A stretch of DNA of 6,788 nt from CAYYVK01 sp964475145 (GTDB lineage: Archaea; Aenigmatarchaeota; Aenigmatarchaeia; CG10238-14; SCSR01). This document shows positions 4,139-6,788 of this stretch, piece by piece (within the stretch, counting starts at the first letter, position 1; each line of letters starts with the position of its first letter). Below the pieces are notes generated by a model. That model was not told the DNA's origin and searched no databases. It was given only the letters and a program-made list of their open reading frames with translations. The stretch spans positions 1 to 6,788 of the forward strand of contig CAYYVK010000025.1 of the NCBI GenBank assembly GCA_964475145.1, read 5' to 3'. Both the position numbers and the translations under genes were made by a program.

Positions 4139-5884
4139 ATGGAAGAAAAAATTAGAAGCCCAATAGTTGTTTTGTTAGGACATGTGGATGCAGGAAAGAC
4201 TACTTTAGCAGATAAGATTAGAGGGACTGCTGTAGCGCTTAAGATGGAACCTGGCTTTCTGACTCAAGCAACAGGATGTTCCTTCATTCCACTAGAACTA
4301 ATCAAAAAAATTTGTGGTAGCTTGTTGGAGAAATTGAAGATTGAGCTAGAAGTTCCAGGCCTTTTGCTTATAGATTGTCCTGGGCATGCAGCTTTTATGG
4401 GAATGAGAAAAAGGGGAGGGAACATAAGCGACTTAGCAATCCTTGTAGTCGATGTGATGGAAGGTTTTCAAGAACAAACTGACGAAAGCTTGAAGATACT
4501 TAAAGAATATAAAACTCCTTTTGTGGTTGCAGCAACAAAGATAGATAAGTTGCCTGGATGGTTTCCTTATCCTGGCTCATCCTTTTCAGAAACTTTTCAA
4601 AAGCAGAGAGAAGATGTAAAAGAAGAGCTAGATAAAAAAGTTTACAGAATAGTTGCTCAGCTTGTTGAAAGAGGCTTTCAAGCTGAAAGGTTTGATAAGG
4701 TAGAAGATTTTACTAGACAAGTTGCAATCATACCTGTTTCAAGCATAACTGGTGAAGGTCTTCAAGATTTGTTACTCGTTCTTATAGGCCTAGCTCAACA
4801 CTTCTTGAAAGGTAAGCTAACTCTTTCAAACGTTTCAAGAGGAACTATTTTAGAAGTTGTAGAAACTAAAGGCTTTGGTCATACAATCGATGTTATACTT
4901 TATGATGGCTGTATTCACAGGGGAGACTATCTTGTAATAGGCGGGAAGGAGCCTGTAGTTACCAGGATAAAAGCTATCCTTTTGCCAAGACCTGCGCAAG
5001 AGCTGAGAGTGGAGAAGCAGTTTCAGCAAGTAGAGGAAGCTTATGCAGCAATTGGCGTGAAAATAGTTGCTCCAGGTTTAGAGAATGTAGTAGCAGGATC
5101 TCCTCTTATGGCAGTCAAAGAAGAAAAAGATGTGGAAGAAGTGAAAAGACTTGTTCAGAAAGAAGTAGAGGAAGTAGAATTCACGAGAGACGTGGATGGT
5201 GTAGTAATAAAAGCAGACACGCTTGGAAGCCTTGAAGCAATGATAAAGATTTTGAGTGAAGAAGGGGTAGAGATTAAAAAGGCAGAAGTAGGTTTAGTAA
5301 ACAAGGAAGATGTTGTTAAGTCGCAAACTTCAAGCGAATTAAGAAGGGCTATACTAGCTTTTAACGTGAAAGCTCCAGAAGAAATAAAAATTTTAGCAAA
5401 AGACCTTGGAGTAACAATTTTTGAGAGCAACATAATCTATAGACTCGTAGAAAGTTATAGGGAATGGTATAAAGCAAAGAAAGAAGAGATAAGAAGAGCA
5501 AAGATGGAAAAGTTGGTATGGCCTGCAAAGATAAAGTTGCTACCAGGCTATGTTTTTAGAGCTAGTAAGCCTGCTATAGTTGGTATAGAAGTTTTGGTAG
5601 GTTGTATAAAAAGTGGTGTGAGGCTAGTTAGGAAAGACGGGAAGGAAGTAGGAACGATAAAAGAAATACAGAAAGAAGGTAAGACTATTCCAGAAGCAAG
5701 AACTGGCGATAAGGTTGCAATAAGCATGGAAGAACCAACTATAGGAAGGCAGATAGAAGAGGGTGATATACTCTATGCTTACTTACCAGAAAGCAGTGTA
5801 AACGCTTGGCTCTCGGAGTTTAAGGACCAGCTTACAGAAGAAGAGTTAAAAGTTATAGAAGAATTCAAGCAGACTCAGGCTTGA
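4139..5884 (+). CDS. infB: Archaeal translation initiation factor aIF5B (IF-2 homologue)
   Basis: This cytoplasmic GTPase promotes ribosomal subunit joining and, by family knowledge, initiator tRNA positioning. At 581 aa it is complete (the archaeal family is close to 600). The G domain covers ~1-222: P loop GHVDAGKT (14-21), switch I around T42 in GFLTQATG, DCPGH (79-83) with the catalytic-type H83, TKID (133-136) and SSITGEG (201-207). Beta-barrel domain II follows (~232-345), then domain III (~350-435), the long linker helix (~437-457) and C-terminal domain IV (~460-581) with PGYVFRASKPAIVG. Several G-motif positions differ from the usual archaeal forms GHVDHGKT, TQHIG, DTPGHEAF and NKID, but the P-loop lysine, switch threonine, both aspartates and H83 remain, so it should still bind GTP. 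It is divergent from the unknown helical pair, and its 3' end overlaps the converging phosphoesterase gene by 20 nt. Confidence 0.97.
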   Translation: MEEKIRSPIVVLLGHVDAGKTTLADKIRGTAVALKMEPGFLTQATGCSFIPLELIKKICGSLLEKLKIELEVPGLLLIDCPGHAAFMGMRKRGGNISDLAILVVDVMEGFQEQTDESLKILKEYKTPFVVAATKIDKLPGWFPYPGSSFSETFQKQREDVKEELDKKVYRIVAQLVERGFQAERFDKVEDFTRQVAIIPVSSITGEGLQDLLLVLIGLAQHFLKGKLTLSNVSRGTILEVVETKGFGHTIDVILYDGCIHRGDYLVIGGKEPVVTRIKAILLPRPAQELRVEKQFQQVEEAYAAIGVKIVAPGLENVVAGSPLMAVKEEKDVEEVKRLVQKEVEEVEFTRDVDGVVIKADTLGSLEAMIKILSEEGVEIKKAEVGLVNKEDVVKSQTSSELRRAILAFNVKAPEEIKILAKDLGVTIFESNIIYRLVESYREWYKAKKEEIRRAKMEKLVWPAKIKLLPGYVFRASKPAIVGIEVLVGCIKSGVRLVRKDGKEVGTIKEIQKEGKTIPEARTGDKVAISMEEPTIGRQIEEGDILYAYLPESSVNAWLSEFKDQLTEEELKVIEEFKQTQA

Positions 5885-6638
5885 AGTTTATGCTCCCTAA
5901 TTTTCCTAAGTAAGTTCCGTCCAAAAGATGAACATCAAACTTTTCAAGTTCTGCAAAGCCTCTGCTGATGACTGGTCCTAAAAGCTCTGAAGGAGAAGTC
6001 CTATTTAGAATTAAGCTACCTGAAAGCTTGTTAAAAGAAGGCAGAATTAACAATTTTAGTTTACCTACTTTTTTCGTCTTATACTTTTCTTTAACTTTTT
6101 CTCTGTTCAGCCTACCTTTCAGCCAAACTTGCTCTATGCTTCTAAAACCAAAGCTATCGACGAACTCTACTGCAGGCTGTAGGTGGCCCATGAAAAGATA
6201 ATCGCATCGGGTCAAGACTTTAGAAGGCCAGGCATGTCCATGGAAGAAGCCATATTCTTGCATTCTAAACCCTCTGCTTCCGTGCAGAGTTACATAAGAA
6301 GGCAGTATATCCTCCAAGCCGACATCATGATTTCCTCTAGCAATAAAAATTTTAACATCTTTTACAGCCTCAAAAAACTTTGGGATTTGTTTCAGCTCTC
6401 TGAAGCTCATTCCTGGTACTTCATGTTTTACATCGCCAAGAATTATAAGATACTTTGCTCTAAGTTGTTCTATTAGCTTGTTGATAATTTTTGCAAACTT
6501 TTCTGCTTGAGGATTAATGGTTATTCCTGAACGGAAAAGCTCATGTTCAATTCCTAGATGCAGATCTGATATCACCAAAGCTTTCTTCTCTTCTATAAAA
6601 GCAACAGGGTAGTCTAGTAGAAGTTTAATTTTTGGCAT
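5865..6638 (-). CDS. Archaeal metallophosphoesterase, SbcD/Mre11-related
   Basis: This 257-aa protein belongs to the calcineurin-like phosphoesterase superfamily, in the archaeal SbcD-related group typified by Methanocaldococcus MJ0037. The metal-binding motifs appear in order: D25-L-H27-L-G, G68-D69-V-K-H, R101-G-N103-H104-D105, H133-G-H135 and G151-H152. The late segment LPSFNKLSG (199-207) is also typical of this group. A two-metal nuclease or phosphodiesterase activity is expected, but the substrate is unknown for this subgroup; it is shorter than true Mre11 and lacks its DNA-binding extension. It has no signal peptide, so it is cytoplasmic. The start lacks a Shine-Dalgarno sequence but has a TATA-like box about 24 nt upstream, suggesting a leaderless transcript. 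It converges on infB with a 20-nt overlap and is divergent from a possible HerA gene, a context that fits DNA processing. Confidence 0.92.
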   Translation of the reverse strand: MPKIKLLLDYPVAFIEEKKALVISDLHLGIEHELFRSGITINPQAEKFAKIINKLIEQLRAKYLIILGDVKHEVPGMSFRELKQIPKFFEAVKDVKIFIARGNHDVGLEDILPSYVTLHGSRGFRMQEYGFFHGHAWPSKVLTRCDYLFMGHLQPAVEFVDSFGFRSIEQVWLKGRLNREKVKEKYKTKKVGKLKLLILPSFNKLSGSLILNRTSPSELLGPVISRGFAELEKFDVHLLDGTYLGKLGSINFKPESA

Positions 6639-6657
6639 AATTCTAATGTGCGACTAG

Positions 6658-6666
6658 AAAAATAAA
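6658..6666 (-). promoter_or_regulatory. TATA-like box of the phosphoesterase gene
   Basis: On the minus strand this reads TTTATTTTT, centred about 24 nt ahead of the ATG at 6638. That spacing predicts transcription starting at or next to the start codon, consistent with the lack of a ribosome-binding site. Confidence 0.45.
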
Positions 6667-6719
6667 TTCTATTCCCTGGTTTGTTAAAGGGTAGAGAAAA
6701 TTTCACTCTGGGTTAGAGC

Positions 6720-6731
6720 AAATTTATTTAT
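6720..6731 (+). promoter_or_regulatory. TATA-like box of the gene at the right edge
   Basis: AAATTTATTTAT is centred about 30 nt before the ATG at 6756 and is preceded by GAGC, where a BRE would lie. It predicts a very short leader; no Shine-Dalgarno sequence is seen before that ATG. Confidence 0.4.
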
Positions 6732-6755
6732 TGGCCTAAGCTAAACATATAAACT

Positions 6756-6788
6756 ATGCAAGAAATAGGCACAGTTATATCTTCTCCT
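6756..6788 (+). CDS. 5' end of a gene, possibly a HerA-type HAS-barrel ATPase
   Basis: Only 11 codons are present, MQEIGTVISSP, and the frame is open at the window edge. The hydrophobic-G-x-V-I pattern directly after the start resembles the first strand of the HAS-barrel domain that opens HerA DNA translocases (hexameric ATPases that work with NurA and Mre11-Rad50 in archaeal DNA end processing). The neighbouring phosphoesterase makes that reading attractive. Eleven residues cannot establish a family, so the HerA call is tentative. The promoter-like box upstream and the divergent layout support a real start. Confidence 0.5.
   Translation, partial: MQEIGTVISSP

Noticed and set aside
5155..5433. 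92-aa serine-rich minus-strand frame
   Set aside because: It is antisense to conserved aIF5B domain III sequence.
5968..6476. Plus-strand frames of 77 and 97 aa
   Set aside because: They are antisense to the phosphoesterase, whose metal-binding motifs are plainly coding on the other strand.
6670..6715. Repeated GGGTAGAG / GGGTTAGAG and a CCCT/AGGG hairpin in the last intergenic region
   Set aside because: The matches are short and imperfect, with no convincing stem, box C/D or riboswitch pattern.
1..6788. CRISPR array, insertion sequence, integrase or defence island
   Set aside because: No spaced direct repeats, transposase or integrase frames, or terminal inverted repeats were found in the window.

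Overview
The window is AT-rich, gene-dense archaeal DNA. The clearest evidence is a full-length archaeal/eukaryotic-type translation initiation factor aIF5B, an archaeal SbcD/Mre11-related metallophosphoesterase, TATA-like boxes about 25 nt ahead of several start codons, and a surface protein crowded with N-glycosylation sequons. The short genes, tight packing and divergent GTPase motifs in aIF5B would suit a small-genome lineage such as a DPANN archaeon, but nothing seen here fixes the taxon.

Left edge (1-657): the 3' part of a tRNA-Arg(CCU) gene is followed by a U6 tract. Converging on it is a four-helix membrane protein gene whose reading frame has no stop until it is inside the tRNA, so its last 12 residues are antisense tRNA. 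A 115-nt divergent promoter region follows, with a small inverted repeat beside a TATA-like box.

Surface cluster (658-3492, +): three packed genes encode a two-helix membrane protein with an outward beta domain, a 739-aa secreted and membrane-anchored Ig-like glycoprotein, and a 39-residue single-helix protein that starts at GTG on the stop codon of the glycoprotein gene. All three are predicted membrane proteins and probably form one operon of unknown function.

Unknown pair (3482-4073, -): a 53-aa coiled-coil protein and a ~142-aa helical protein, 1 nt apart, are transcribed divergently from infB. The 59-65 nt between the ~142-aa gene and infB hold a near-symmetrical promoter with matching Shine-Dalgarno leaders on the two strands.

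Information-processing block (4139-6788): infB (aIF5B) overlaps tail to tail with the metallophosphoesterase gene. Beyond a further divergent promoter, the right edge holds the first 11 codons of a gene that resembles the start of the HerA HAS-barrel domain. No CRISPR array, insertion sequence or complete mobile element was seen, and no stretch over 300 nt lacks a gene.
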